From positions 2,174,501-2,238,500 of the forward strand of contig JAJHZJ010000751.1 in assembly GCA_023548195.1 (NCBI GenBank): DNA of 64,000 bases, read 5' to 3'. The stretch is from Bettongia penicillata ogilbyi (Eukaryota > Chordata > Mammalia > Diprotodontia > Potoroidae). Shown one piece after another: positions 34,561 to 46,159 of the stretch (position 1 is the first letter of the stretch; each line of letters begins with the position of its first letter). A model generated the notes under the pieces. It was not told the origin of the DNA. It saw only the letters and a program-made list of their open reading frames with translations, and ran no database searches. A program made the position numbers and the translations under genes.

Positions 34561-34599
34561 GTTTATGATATTCTAGTTTGTATGCACTTAGTATATGCT

Positions 34600-34725
34600 T
34601 TTATATTTTATATACAGTTTTGTTCCCCTTTGGAGTATAAGCTTTTTGAAGGCAGCTTATATTCTTTGCCTTCTAGCATAGTGTCTGGAACATAGTAGGA
34701 ACGCAATAAATGTTTATTGACTACC
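34600..34725 (+). repeat. L2 3' tail
   Basis: 'cctttggagtataagctttt', 'agtgtctggaacatagtagg' and 'aacgcaataaatgtttattg' are the L2 end in sense. Confidence 0.78.
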
Positions 34726-34804
34726 ATTTTAAAAAAAAGTAAGAATACAAAGCAGCATGGGATATGTTGATTGAATGCTAAAGACATTAATATATCCTTA
34801 ATTG

Positions 34805-34813
34805 AGAGAGGAA

Positions 34814-34845
<32 letters not shown>
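34805..34845 (+). repeat. (GA)n microsatellite
   Basis: About 15 pure AG units after a short imperfect start. Confidence 0.95.
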
Positions 34846-34848
<3 letters not shown>

Positions 34849-35139
34849 CTGGATTGCAATCGTTACAGAGGTACTAATGATAGAAGAGTTGGTACTCAAG
34901 ATGGGTCTTGAAAGATAGTTATGGTTGAGGGAAGGAGAATAAGACATTTCCACAGGAGCAAGCATGACAAGAGAAGAGGCAAGGAGGTGGAAATGAGCAA
35001 GATAATGTTGGAAGGATCCTGAGCATATGTTTTAGATGTGACAGAGAGTGAAAATTGAACCTCCCTTCATATAGTCCCCCAAACCACAAATCCTCCAATG
35101 TATGATTCATCAACTGTGATTATTAAAACAAAATCAATG

Positions 35140-35520
35140 TTTTGGTTTGCCATCAAGTGTCTGCACTGGACCCAGATTCCATACAGTTACTGCTCACTCC
35201 CTGCCTAGTATCTGCGTCCATCAAAGTCTTTCTTCATTCAAAGTCCCTGTCAAAAATCATGTTTTCCATGAAATGTTTCTTCATGTCCCATCCATACTCT
35301 TAGGTGTAAATGGTAGCCTAACTTTTCTTCAGCCCTCATCGCATTCTAACTTATATTATAATGATTTAAATATATCATACTACCACCCCTCCTCCCCCCA
35401 ATTCTGTCTGACTTTAATCAAGGGTAGGGACTAGGCTATTTTTGTATACTGTCTATGGTATAGTCCTCTGCTTACTAAAATAAAATAAACACTTAATAAA
35501 TGTCTATTTGATTGATTTGG
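35140..35520 (+). repeat. L2 LINE 3' end
   Basis: 'tctttcttcattcaaagtcc', 'gaaatgtttcttcatgtccc', 'ggtagggactaggctatttt' and 'aaacacttaataaatgtcta' with 'tttgattgatt' end in L2 style. Confidence 0.72.
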
Positions 35521-35529
35521 ATAGATTGT

Positions 35530-35605
35530 ACTCCTTCCTACCACCTTCAAGACATTATATAGTGTCTGGCACATAGTAGGAATTTAATAAATACTTTTTT
35601 GGGGG
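35530..35605 (+). repeat. Second L2 tail in tandem
   Basis: 'acattatatagtgtctggca' and 'catagtaggaatttaataaa' are another L2 end directly after the previous one. Confidence 0.65.
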
Positions 35606-35639
35606 AGATTGCTCCAAAAATCACTCCTCTGTCTTATTC

Positions 35640-35825
35640 AGCTTATTATTATGAAGTTGGAAGGTACCTTGACCTTGGAGGACACCAAGTTCAACTTTCT
35701 CATCTTATGGATGATGAATTGAGGCCCAAAGACAGGTGACTGGTTTAAGGTCACACATAAGAACCAAGACCAGAACTAAGGGACTCTGATTCCAAATCCA
35801 GCACACTTTCCACTTTTCCATGTTC
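35640..35825 (-). repeat. L3-tail/MIR3-like repeat, antisense
   Basis: 'gaagttggaaggtaccttga', 'gatgaattgaggcccaaaga', 'ctggtttaaggtcacacata' and 'ccaaatccagcacactttcc' follow the common order. Confidence 0.68.
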
Positions 35826-35834
35826 AGTCTATAC

Positions 35835-36520
35835 TTTTCCACATCTGACTGGAAATCTGCTTAGAAATATGCTGTGATCCTTCAAATTTTAAAAAACAAA
35901 AACATCCCCTTGATCTGACAAACCCATTCACTAACAATCTTGTCCATCTCCTTTCCTTTGATGCTAAAACTCTTGGAAAGTTGTTTACAACCAAGACCAT
36001 CATTTCCCCATCGCCCGCTTGATACTCAATTCCTTCTATTCCACTGATCCACATTCCTTCTAATGTGACTTTGGGTTTTACCATTTTATTAAACCCCCTG
36101 ACTGAAAGGTCACCAATGAGCTCCTAATTGGCATTTCAATGACCTTTAAAAAAAAGTTCTGTCCTCATTCTTAACATTTGACAGTATTGATCCTTTTCTC
36201 CTACTAAAGTAATTTGTTTCTCTTGGTTTCTTAGTCACCATTCTCTCCTGGATCTCCTCTTACCTTTCTTTCCACTCCTTTTATCTCTTCACTGGCTCAG
36301 AATTTCTTTCTAAGTCTTTCAATCTGAATGTTCCTCAATGGTCCATGCTTGACTCTTTCTTCTTCTCTTTCATCAGTTCCTCCCTTAGTGATCCTATTCT
36401 TACCTAGAGTTTCAGGTATCATGCAGTGTCTAGCTCTTAACTTCACTTATGTGTCAGGTCTTGCCAGAAAGTCTTCCCTTATTCCACTAGCTGTGGCTCT
36501 CTCCTTTTAAATTTCTAAGT
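35835..36520 (+). repeat. L2 LINE ORF2 (reverse-transcriptase region), decayed
   Basis: 'ggtcaccaatgagctcctaa', 'ttctgtcctcattcttaaca' and 'tttgacagtattgatcc' correspond to the L2 'VTNDLL...FDTVDHxLLL' region. 'ctcctggatctcctcttacc' fits the 'LSWFSSYL' segment. Stops interrupt every frame. Confidence 0.68.
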
Positions 36521-36524
36521 AACA

Positions 36525-37500
36525 TAATAATTTAGATACGTGTCTTATAGAATATAAAACCATAGAGGGGAGTTTACATCACTTACATTTCACTTGTGTC
36601 ATCATATCCCAAACCTTTAGTATAATGACTTATTTAATATGTTTGTCGAATTGAATTATAACTATAGAAAGAACCATATACAATTATACATCCATGTGTA
36701 CATATATACATACATACACACACATATATATATATACACATATGTATATATACATATATATGTATATATATAGCTTTAGGTATAGCTACTAATTACCAAT
36801 CATCTCTAGTTATTAATATGTCCAGACTTGGACTGACATCTAGTCATGGTCAATTTGTGGTATTTGGTAGATATGTCATCCAGGTATACTGTATCTACTA
36901 GTTCCTAACTAATTAGTTCCTAATTAATTAGTTCTTAACTAGGTCCTAACCAATCAGGTAGAATTTCTTTTTTGTTAAAATCCTTAGGTTGACTTCTCTA
37001 TGGGCAAATGACTTCATTGGCCAACAGGATAGATGGTCAATGCTTAGGAACTGTTGACCAGGATAGGACTTAGTCATTAATTTATCTTTTGCCCTTTTTT
37101 TGTTCCTCATATTATATATTCAATTCATTTCAGAAAAAAATAGATGTCAATGAAATACTTTGCTGCATTAATGGATTTTTTTTGCCACACCTTTCCCTCC
37201 AGTGGTACATATTACAATTCCTCTGTGCTTGCCCTTTCTCTGTAAGTCATTTCCATGTCCTTTTGCAAAACCTCAACAAGGGTTCAACACAATATGTCTT
37301 CCTCTAGATCTGGAGCAGTTAATATTTTTTGTGATATGTATTCTTTTTATGAGGTGGTGAAACCTATGAACCTTTTCAGAATAATGTTGTGAAGTATTTA
37401 AATTAAAATACAAAAGATTACAAAAAAAGCCAATAACCAATTAAAAATCCACAGATTCCAAGTTAGGAACCCCTGCTCAATATTAACATGGCATATTTAC
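36525..37500. other. Unique sequence with a TA/CATA microsatellite
   Basis: TATA/CATA simple sequence occupies about 36695-36775. A small 'ctaactaattagttc' duplication lies at 36905-36945. No gene is recognised. Confidence 0.45.
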
Positions 37501-37504
37501 CAAC

Positions 37505-37760
37505 AAACATTTAGACTATCAGCAAGATGGAGCACTGGACTGGGAGCTGGGGTAGATCTGAGTTCAAATCTAGCATAGGTCGCTTACTACCTAACTGGCA
37601 CTGGCCAGTCACTAACCTCTACTTGCCTCAGTTTCCTCGCTTGTAAAATGAGCATAATATTAGCACCTACCTCCTAAGGTTGTTGTGAATATCAAATGAG
37701 ATAATATTTGTACTTTGCAAATTGTAAAGGGCTGTAGAAATGCTAACTATTATTATCTCT
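37505..37760 (+). repeat. CORE-SINE, near full length
   Basis: 'gatggagcactggactggga', 'ctgagttcaaatctagcata' (B box), 'gcctcagtttcctcgcttgt' and 'gatatcaaatgagataatat'-type end with 'gaaatgctaactattatta' make one of the best preserved copies in the window. Confidence 0.88.
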
Positions 37761-37764
37761 TGCT

Positions 37765-38754
37765 CGTACATGTCTTTGACAATATTTTTTTGCCTTTTCT
37801 GTGGACTTATGTATCAATAATACATGATAACCTAACTCAAACTCACTATGTATCTTTCCATGAACTCTCAGATGATCTGCAACTTTAATTCTTTGGAGAA
37901 AGGTATGTCATTTTTCACAACTATAAAGTTTAACCAGAAGAATACTGATGTTAAAAATGGGCTATAATTTCCAGGAGAAACTGGAAGTCATTAAAAGGAT
38001 TCTACACTTTCTGAAATGAAATCCAGTTCATTCTCCTCCTCTTAAAAGCTGAACCTAGTTCAATGTTCATGTATAACATTTTTCTAAGATATATGCACTG
38101 ATGTACTAAGTCTTGAATTTCCTCTCTAACTGTATTATTATAGCCTGAACAATTGACATTCTTCATCCAGAATTTTTTTCCCTCCATGTGAAGTTTGGCA
38201 GAACTCTCTCATGTGATTATGTATCCAATATAAAAGTCTTTTCTATACTCTAGATCTTGAATCAATCAACAAAATATCTTCTGCAAATATCAGCGCCTGG
38301 AACACTGTACCATTTATAAGGAATCCTGTCTTCATTCAGGGTCTGTGCTGGATATGTTCTATAACAAACACTTGTGCTGAATATTTAGCTTTTCTCCTTT
38401 AAAAGCTTATCTCCCAGTTGTTTTTTTTTTCTCCATAGATTCAATAGAAATCTAATGGGCATATTCTGGAATATCCTAAAACTATTACTCAAAATGTTTC
38501 ATCTCTTTTCATATAACTCTAACCCCTATCTCATAGGGGTTAGTGCTCCCAAATTGTGTTCCCTTCTTAAATTCAGAAATGAACAGTTTATTGTTAAAAT
38601 TCTTTGATTTATCAGCATAGGAAATTCAAATAGACATTAAAGCAATACATAGCATGATGAAATAAATTTATTAACCTGGGTCGATTTTTTTCTTTTTCTC
38701 CCCAACAATTACTTCCTTTCGGCTTTGGAGGGGGCATGTAAAGAAAAGTGTTAG
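37765..38754. other. Unique sequence up to an assembly gap
   Basis: No gene or clear repeat is recognised. Sequence is AT-rich. Confidence 0.35.
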
Positions 38755-38764
38755 NNNNNNNNNN
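38755..38764. other. Assembly gap, 10 N
   Basis: Exactly ten Ns. The round number indicates a placeholder, so the true gap length is unknown. Confidence 0.99.
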
Positions 38765-39245
38765 CATATTATAACATTAATCTACAAATGAAACTATCCT
38801 GGACTCATTGCTGGGAGAGCTATGCCAACAGCAGACAAAAGCTACTCAAAATGGACTTTGGCATAAGAAAGGAGGCTGGAATTTGACACGCTTGCTTTAA
38901 GCTATCTTCTTAACTGGGCTATAAAACAAAGCATCATGAGCTGTGTATTTTTTTTTTTTATAAGCCTTTATTCTCTGTTGTGGGTCTCCGTGGTAGTGAC
39001 TCTCTTTAATGGGATTCACATTCACATCAGTGGGTGAAATGAGTCCTTCATTACTGCAACATTTATGGAAGTCTTTTTTTTTTTCTGGGATTTATTTTCA
39101 TTTCTAATTCTTTTTCTCTCATGACCCCATGGGGATCAGATCTATACTCTTTAAAGTCCCCAAATAGTTGATCACGTTTGCTACTCGCTACTGGGGTATG
39201 CTTAGATATTTCCTGAAAGGAAGATGTCTAGTGAGGAAATTCATT
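38765..39245. other. Unique sequence, no gene recognised
   Basis: Nothing is assigned. It contains two T runs and a stretch with some CpG ('gtctccgtggtag'). Confidence 0.35.
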
Positions 39246-39249
39246 TGAT

Positions 39250-39480
39250 TAGACTTGAATCAAGGATGAGAGTGCTGTGGAAATAACTCTGGATTTAGTC
39301 AGTGACTTTCCTTTTGAAACTTGGCAGTGTTGTTTAATTACTTGTGTAACTTGGGGGAGGCAGCTACCCTTCTTGAGCCTTGGTTTTCTCATTTATAAAA
39401 TGCAAGGTTTGGACTGGATGGTTTTTGGGATCCTTCCTAGTTATGTCTATGACCCAACATTACAAATCCCTTCTTTGGAT
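39250..39480 (+). repeat. tRNA-derived SINE
   Basis: 'ataactctggatttagtcag', 'ttgtgtaacttgggggaggc', 'ggttttctcatttataaaat' and 'ggatccttcctagttatgtc' match the 18970 subtype. Confidence 0.7.
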
Positions 39481-39599
39481 TTGATGAGAAAATTTCAAAG
39501 GGAAGTCAACTATTAATTATCTTTGGCTCTCAAGAAACTCTGCTTACCTGGTCACATTTTTTTTTTCAGATGACAAAATATCACTTTGAGAACATCAAA

Positions 39600-40140
39600 T
39601 GTTTGAACTTTGTAGAGGGAGTCTTGGCTTTCTATCCAGCCTTTACAAGGCAATGAGCTTGTTTACGACCTGACTGTGAGAGGGCGTTGTGGTGTGTGAC
39701 CTGTCATGGATTGCTGCATTTCCTTTGGCCTAATTAACATAGCGTCTATCAAATTATCTGGGCTTGGATTTCAACCAGCCAGAGAAGAAATGGAGCCCGA
39801 AAGAACATAAATAAGGGCGTATATCTTTGACATTTATTTTCAGGGGAATCTTTGTGAAATTTAGTCATTACTTCCTACGACCAAACTTTAAAGTCATGGT
39901 ATCTTCTTTTATCATTTGGGATGGCGTTTGTCTGAGCTATAAACCTTCCTAATTTTCAATCGTGGGTTAAAACAGAAGTTTTGATGGTTCAAGTTGCTGA
40001 CTACAGAATAAGTAGTTCTCAGATTTATCAGTTAATGTGCACTACGTGTAATATACTGGACCACCTTTATTCTTATTTTTAAATGTAGCTAAGCTTCTTT
40101 CTGCCAAGTTAATCCTTTTCCTTAAGCATTGTTTTCACAT
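39600..40140. other. Repeat-free island, candidate conserved element
   Basis: Unique block with 'ggcctaattaacatagcg' and other CpG-containing words. No coding frame is seen. Confidence 0.35.
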
Positions 40141-40554
40141 TAGTCTCAACCACAAATGAAGGTGATTTCTTGGGCTCTGTGATAGGACAGAGCTAAGAAG
40201 GAGTGGAAAACTCTTACTGTAGAGAAAAGGAAAACAAACAGCTGAGTGATATTTGTGCAAAGTTTTGAGAGCTTAGCACAATTGTTTTCTGGTTTCAAAA
40301 ACCAAATTATTTTCCATTCCACCATAAAAAGGATCCCTTTTAGAAACAAAACAAAACATGAAATGACTGAATTTTGCCACTGCAATTTGTCATGACAATT
40401 CTGCCATTGTAATGAGTCAGCCTGCCACACATCAAAGCCATGTTTGGAAAGGGGAAGGATAGCTTTTGGTATCAGAATATTTTGGTATCAGTTTTTGGTG
40501 TCTGTTCCAGAATACCAGTTGGGCAGAAGTATAGGGTAATTGACTCTATAATAA

Positions 40555-40740
40555 TGAGTGAGAGAAGGCAGCTTGTCTAGGTTATTGGGAACCTTGAGTT
40601 GGAAGTTAAAACAGATGGTTTTTATTCCTGACTCTTCCCTGATTCAGTCAGGGGATGACCTCAGGCAGGTCACCTTCAGAGCCACTTTTAAGTGGCTTTC
40701 AAAGCAGGATGGCTGTTGTAACTATGAGGTCCAATTTTTA
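40555..40740 (+). repeat. Diverged SINE
   Basis: 'gggaaccttgagttggaagt', 'ggggatgacctcaggcaggt' and 'caccttcagagcc' show a decayed head and core, with weaker support than the other copies. Confidence 0.45.
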
Positions 40741-40879
40741 TGATAAGGTTTTTAGGAGCTTTCCAGGTAAGCTAGTATTTAGCTTAATTGTTAGAAACAT
40801 TTGTTTATTTGGAAAACTGATCAGCTTTAAGCTCAATGAGTTAATAGTGTGGTATGATAGCCATGAATACTAATGAGGT

Positions 40880-41100
40880 ATTGGGTTGCATTGAGAGGCA
40901 TAGCTCCCAGAAAAAATAAGATAATAGCATACTATGCTCTGGTGTGGAGTATTTTGGGTTTGGATTTGGGGCACACATTTTGAAAAGGGTGCTGGTAACT
41001 TGGATAACATCTACAAGAGGGAGAGTAGGATGGTGAAAGCCTAGGGTTCTTGCCATAGGAGGACTGATGGAAGGAACTGGGTGTGTTTAACCCGAAAACA
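40880..41100 (+). pseudogene. CR1/L3-type LINE ORF2 3' fragment
   Basis: 'gagtattttgggtttggatt', 'acacattttgaaaagggtgc', 'acttggataacatctacaag' and 'gaactgggtgtgtttaaccc' follow the L3 ORF end, which normally reads 'FWxPHFxKD..KLE.VQ'. Frames are broken. Confidence 0.6.
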
Positions 41101-42019
41101 TGACTGGTGCTTCTCCCTTCCCATTAGTGGAGATGTTCCAGTTATCTTCAAGTTATGTCAAGTGCTGTCTAATTTGATGCTGAGTTACTCATAGAGAAAA
41201 TACCTCCCTTCTTCTGTAGTTTACTAGTAAAGGTCTTGCCTTAGATCTTACCAGGAAGGTTTGGGTAACAGTAATTGGCTAAGATGTTGATGACTGAGCT
41301 CATGGACACTTTCTGAACTCATAATGGGCTTTTGGCTTTGGAATACATTCAGCCCCTCAGCAGCCCTACACTGTAATCTGAACAGGAAGTTTGTTCTGAA
41401 CAGTTTCTCCTCATTATCTAAGGGTGACCTTGAAAAGTCTTCTGTTATTCTAGTGACAGAGTGACAAACCTTGCACAATAAGACTTTGCAAAAGTTACAA
41501 AAAGGAAAAAGAAAACTGATGGAATTTTAATGAGTGAGGTATAAAGGGCACATAAAATTGTCATATACAAAGAAAACCATTAACTCTTCTGATGCAAGCT
41601 AAAAGTTAAAATGGGTTTGTTCCACTGAGCAAGAAAATCTACCTGAGTGGGAGTTTCAGTATGCAGTTTAGTAGTCGCCCTAAAGGGACTTGTCCTGTCA
41701 TTTAGCCTTACTTTAATCCGTAGAGATTGATTCATCACTGGGACCTTGAGTCCCAAGATGGTTCACAGTGTTCACATAGGATTTTGACTAATAAAAAAGG
41801 TCACCCACAGGAAATGAAGACGAATATAGACCAGATGAAATATCAAATCGTGAATATTACACTCAACATGGAGGAACTCAGACTGAAACTCATGTCTCTC
41901 TTTTTATTTCCCTTGAGTTTCCACATAGAAGGAAATGCTCAGTCAACTTGGCAGTTAAAAATGGAAGCTGTGAATTTCCCTGATGGTGTAAGCCTCAAAT
42001 TTAATTTAGCAATCTACCT

Positions 42020-42330
42020 ACCAGCAACAATTGATTTGAATTCCTACTACGTGCTCAGCTGTGGGCATATTTGTTCTGTGGAGGGGTTTATTATCTGGGT
42101 AAAGGAGTACAGGAAGCAATTAGAGAATAATACAAGAATACTTTTACTTGAATGCTAAAATTATACAGTAAATGGGAGGTCAAAAAGGGTAAAGATCAGT
42201 GTGTGGTGAAGGCATCAGGGAATGCTTCAATTCTAAGGAAGAACTTGAGTTGGGATTTAAAAAATAAGAAGGATTTAAAGATATAAGGAAGAATATTTTG
42301 GAATAAAGAGAAGATAGTACTTTCTTCCCT
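42020..42330 (-). repeat. L2 LINE 3' end, antisense
   Basis: 'gaattcctactacgtgctca', 'gtgaaggcatcagggaatgc' and 'gaacttgagttgggatttaa' are the antisense L2 tail and 3' coding end. Confidence 0.6.
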
Positions 42331-42387
42331 ATTTTCATGGATAATTAAGAGATTTTGCTAAGTACTCTTTCCAAATCTCTTCTGAAC

Positions 42388-42401
42388 CTCTCTCTCTCTC
42401 T

Positions 42402-42445
<44 letters not shown>
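42388..42445 (+). repeat. (CT)n microsatellite
   Basis: About 28 CT units with a single TA interruption. Confidence 0.95.
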
Positions 42446-42449
<4 letters not shown>

Positions 42450-42589
42450 ATCCCCAACTCTGGAATGAGGGTGATTGGTTCACAAGTGACTGAAATGAAT
42501 GATTAGAGGAAAAGAAAAATCCGTCATCATATTTTTTTGTTTAATATGTTTAATGAAGACTGAGAAATGTCCCTCCTTCATAGAGCAGC

Positions 42590-43640
42590 TCCCATGGAAT
42601 TAATTATCATCTCTACTCAGATGTTTCCCAGATCTATACTCCTAGACCTGTCTCACTCCTGAACTATAATCTCATATTACCCAACTGCCTGCTGGACATT
42701 TCAAACTGGATGTCCTATTGACATCTTTCACTCAATATGTCCAAAAGGAGCTCATCTTTCCCCCCCGCAAGTGCATTTATGTTCCAAACTTCCCTATTTC
42801 CATTGAGGAAACCATTATTTATTTAGTCTCTTAAGTTTGCAACTTGGTCATTTATCTATATGCTTCCTTCTTCCCGCTATGCATTCAAGTAATTAATGAA
42901 TCTTTCTTCTGTCTCCATAATATCTCTTATATTGGTTCCCTTCTACTTCTTCCTACAGCCATTGCCTTAGTTGAAGGCCTTTGGACAACTGTAATCTTCC
43001 TCTAATTGTTTTCTGCACCTCCAAACTCTTCCCCACTTCAATCAGTCCTTCAGAGAGCACCAAATGGCTTTCTATGAGCTCAGACATGACTGTTCCATTC
43101 TCCTATCCCGCTGTCTCCTCTTGCCTCAAGGATAAAATATAAATTGCTCTTAGTTTTTAAAGCCTTCACACCCTGGCCTCAACTTTTCTTTCCAGGTTCA
43201 TATGTTTCTCCTCATGTGCTACAATCCTACCAAAATGGCCTTCCTGCTGCTTGTCAACAATGACATTCTTCCATCTTTTTCTATGCCTCTGTATTAACCA
43301 TTCTCCATGCCTGGAACACTTTCCTCATCTCATTTCTGCCTTATCTCTGAAGAGATTCCTTCTCTTCCAGACTCAGCTACAGAGCTACCTTCTACAACGA
43401 GTCCCCCCACCAAACCCCCGCACCCATCCTCCTATATGACCTCAGTCCTCTCCCTCTCTAAATTACTCTATATTAACTTTATATTTACCCATATGTCTAC
43501 ATGTTATATTTCCCTAATACAATGTAAACTCTTTGAAAACGCAGCCTTTTAATGCTTGTCTTTGCATCCCCAACACCTGGGAAAGTGCCAGGCACAGAGT
43601 AGATGCTCAGGAAATGCTTTTTGATGGACTTGTTGGATAA
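42590..43640 (+). repeat. L2 LINE 3' kilobase
   Basis: The longest L2 piece here. In order: 'cccaactgcctgctggacat', 'caaaaggagctcatctttcc', 'ctgttccattctcctatccc', 'ttctccatgcctggaacact', 'cagactcagctacagagcta' and the end 'gccaggcacagagtagatgc'. No intact frame remains. Confidence 0.82.
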
Positions 43641-43914
43641 TTTAATCGAGCCTGAGAGTCTGGTTTGCTAACAATGGGAGTTCCAAGGGTGTGACCTCAA
43701 GATCGCTTTGCCTATGTACCTTAAATTCACCTTCTCCTCTCTCCTCCATTAAATTAAAATGTTATAAATTGTATGGACTTGGAGTAGTTTCAGGAAAGCC
43801 CGGGTTAAAACAAAGCACCCTCCCAATCAGGAAAGTTTCGTATAAGCTGGGGTCCTGGCTATATCATCTACATCTCTTATATCTATATCTAAGTCACCTA
43901 TATTTATATACATA

Positions 43915-44000
43915 TAAAATCTCTTTCTCTCTCCCTCTCTCTCCTTCCACTCCCTCCCTCTCTCTCTCTCCCTCTCCCTCTCTGTCCCCCACATCGCCCC
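43915..44000 (+). repeat. CT-rich low-complexity tract
   Basis: Imperfect CTCTCC/CCTCT units. Confidence 0.85.
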
Positions 44001-44683
44001 ACATGAGTTTTCTGTCTCTCTAATTTCTATCTCAGTTGCTTTGTGTTTCAGGGCCAACTTTTGTAAGCACCAGTCTGGAAGTGTGAGTTATTTAACCCAC
44101 CTACACTGTTCTGTGATCTTGCTTGTTTGGTTGGAGGAGAGAATAGGAACATTTTTGTTCTTGTCTGTTTGACGTGAAATCCTTTTCTTTTCTCATAATC
44201 TTTTCTTTTCTTTCTTTTTCAGTTACAAACACCTTTAACATGGTTGCCACAGATATCTGGCTGTGCATTGTTTTCTCTGATGGAAGAGTTCAAATGAGAG
44301 AGAATTTGGGGATAAGCCATGGCTTAAACTGGCCTGGCTCCCCTCAAAAAATAAAATGGCCAAATTTGTATCTATAAGGACTGAGAGAAAAGTGCCTTCT
44401 GGCCATTCCCTGTGCTTCCAAACCTTCACTGCACAGAGGCCTGTGGGCATGTGAATTGGTGGCTACAGATTGGAGGAACTGTGGGCGGAGACTTGGCATC
44501 ATTTATTTCCTCCCCAAAGCACAAGGTTCCGGGTAATTTGCTCCTTAAGAAAGTCCTGAACAAGATGTTTAAGGGTAAAAGATTGAGCATATAGAAAATA
44601 TGGAAATGTTTTCAAACATCAGGCTAAGCAGCTTGACAAGTTATGCACAACATCCAGGGAAGAAAATCTGATTAGGAAAGTGA

Positions 44684-44756
44684 TACATGTTAGCTCAGTC
44701 GGCTAGAGCGTGGGGCTACCAAGGCCAAAGTTGGGGGTTTGGTTCCCGTACAAACT
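44684..44756 (+). pseudogene. tRNA-Ile-like head of a SINE or a tRNA pseudogene
   Basis: 'tagctcagtcggctagagcg' is a near-perfect D arm with A box. 'gggctaccaaggcc' occupies the anticodon arm, and 'gggggtttggttcccgta' the T arm with B box. The layout matches vertebrate tRNA-Ile(AAT), but the anticodon position reads ACC and the acceptor stem pairs poorly, so it should not be a working tRNA. It continues directly into a 260-base tail. Confidence 0.72.
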
Positions 44757-45020
44757 GATTAGTTTCCTACAGAGAAAACACTGGTGCGTGGCCATGCTGT
44801 CCCTCTTATCCATCTCAGAAATCTTACAAAGCCGTGGAGCACTGGTTGCAAGGCAGCCTGGGAGAGACGGCGCACATCGATCGTCATTAACATGGAAAGA
44901 TGTCAAAGTATGCATATGGCTGACTGCTGGTGGCATTGATAGAGCAGACTCTGTGTGCAAGAGGTAGCTTTTGGTGCATGCTGGTCTTCTGTATAGGTTT
45001 GGCGGAAGGACATGCAATAC
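44757..45020 (+). repeat. Tail of the tRNA-Ile-headed SINE
   Basis: The segment is CpG-bearing ('gagacggcgcacatcgatcg') in an otherwise CpG-poor region. It could be the body of a tRNA/RTE-type SINE of marsupials, which I recall only vaguely. Open frames on both strands (44703-45017 minus, 44710-44967 plus) match no protein family I know. Confidence 0.5.
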
Positions 45021-45024
45021 TTAT

Positions 45025-45190
45025 AGCCATAACTACTATCATTTGTAAGGGTTCATGGGATCATGTCCAATTCTTTCATTTTGCAGAAGAGGAAACTGAG
45101 TTCTGAAGAGTGACTTACCCAAGACTGTGTGGGCCTGGGCTCCAAGGGCCTCTGTTTCCAAAATTACCATTATTTTTGCTGCATCACCAT
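45025..45190 (-). repeat. MIR-like repeat, antisense
   Basis: 'ttcattttgcagaagaggaa', 'actgagttctgaagagtgac' and 'ttacccaagactgtgtg' are the antisense core. Confidence 0.6.
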
Positions 45191-45194
45191 ATCT

Positions 45195-45345
45195 CTCAAT
45201 TAATAGGTGCTTATCAAGTGCCTTCAAGTTGCCACTCTTTGTGATAGATTCTGGAGATAGAAGTATGTAATGGAAACAGCTCAAGACTAAGAATCTGACC
45301 GTCTAGCCAGAGAAGAAACTATGCACACGTATAAGTACATATGGA
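45195..45345 (-). repeat. L2 tail, antisense
   Basis: 'aataggtgcttatcaagtgc' and 'agattctggagatagaagta' with 'gaatctgaccgtctag' are the antisense L2 end. Confidence 0.55.
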
Positions 45346-45389
45346 ATAGATACAAGGTGATTTGTTTCTTGAGGAGGATAGGAAGAAGA

Positions 45390-45635
45390 CTGGGTGAATA
45401 GGTGGTGCAGGGGATAGAACATGGGGCCTGGAGTCAGGAAGACCTGAATTTGAGTCTAGTCTCAGATACTTACTGTCTATATGATGCTGGGCCAGTCACT
45501 GAACCCTGTTTGTCTCTGTTTTCTCCTCTGTAAAATGAGTTGGAGAAGGAAATGGCAAACCACTCCAGAATCTTTGCCAGAAAAACTCCAAATGGGGTCA
45601 CAAGGAGTCAGACAAAACTGAAATGACTGAAAAAC
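45390..45635 (+). repeat. MAR1-type SINE, near full length
   Basis: tRNA head 'ggtggtgcaggggatagaac', 'gagtcaggaagacctgaatt', body 'gttggagaaggaaatggcaa' and 'accactccagaatctttgcc', ending 'gtcagacaaaactgaaatga'. The cleanest MAR1 copy in the window and good evidence for a marsupial. Confidence 0.9.
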
Positions 45636-45639
45636 AAAA

Positions 45640-45835
45640 AAGAGGAAGGTACCAGCAATTGGAGGAGTTTACAATAACCTTGTGGGAGAGGTTATAATGA
45701 TTATTATCTCCATTTAACAGATGAAGAACTGAGACCCACAGAGGTTGTGTCCCGCCTACGTAGGTATCGGAAGTAGAATTCAAACTCACATCTTCTTAAC
45801 TCCAGGAAGAGCACTCTATCCATTTCGCCATTTTT
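45640..45835 (-). repeat. MIR/CORE-SINE, antisense
   Basis: 'gattattatctccatttaac', 'gaactgagacccacagaggt', 'gtagaattcaaactcacatc' and 'gcactctatccatttcgcc' are the antisense order. Confidence 0.72.
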
Positions 45836-45939
45836 TTTTTTGGATGCATTGAGCCTTTAAATTCACTTCCAAGTGGTTCTTTAAAGTATCAAGCTTAAAC
45901 CACTATGCACTTGGGAGTGTTCATGCCTATAACTGTTGA

Positions 45940-46090
45940 GGGGTCCCATTTATGTGGCATGTTATATTTTCCTCCCAAACACTCCAAGAGAGATAATGAA
46001 CATGCTACTATCCCCATTTTATAGATGGGGAAGTTGAGACTGGAACAGATGAAATGATTTGCCCCAAGTCTCAAAGAGAAAAAAAATCCG
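45940..46090 (-). repeat. MIR-like repeat, antisense
   Basis: 'ctactatccccattttatag', 'atggggaagttgagactgga' and 'atgatttgccccaagtctca' are the antisense core. Confidence 0.6.
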
Positions 46091-46159
46091 AGCTGGGCTT
46101 TCCTCACAGCTGATCCAACACTTTTTGTCCACAACATGACATTGTTATCTGTAGTACAA

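Noticed and set aside
41727..42158. 143-codon plus-strand frame
   Set aside because: No recognisable domain, and its 3' half lies in an antisense L2.
44684..44756. Functional tRNA gene
   Set aside because: The acceptor stem does not pair, the T arm is altered, the anticodon position is not isoleucine, and no T-run terminator follows directly.
44703..45017. 104-codon minus-strand frame over the tRNA-like SINE
   Set aside because: It spans a tRNA-like segment and reads no known protein. Likely a by-product of fewer stops in GC-richer sequence.
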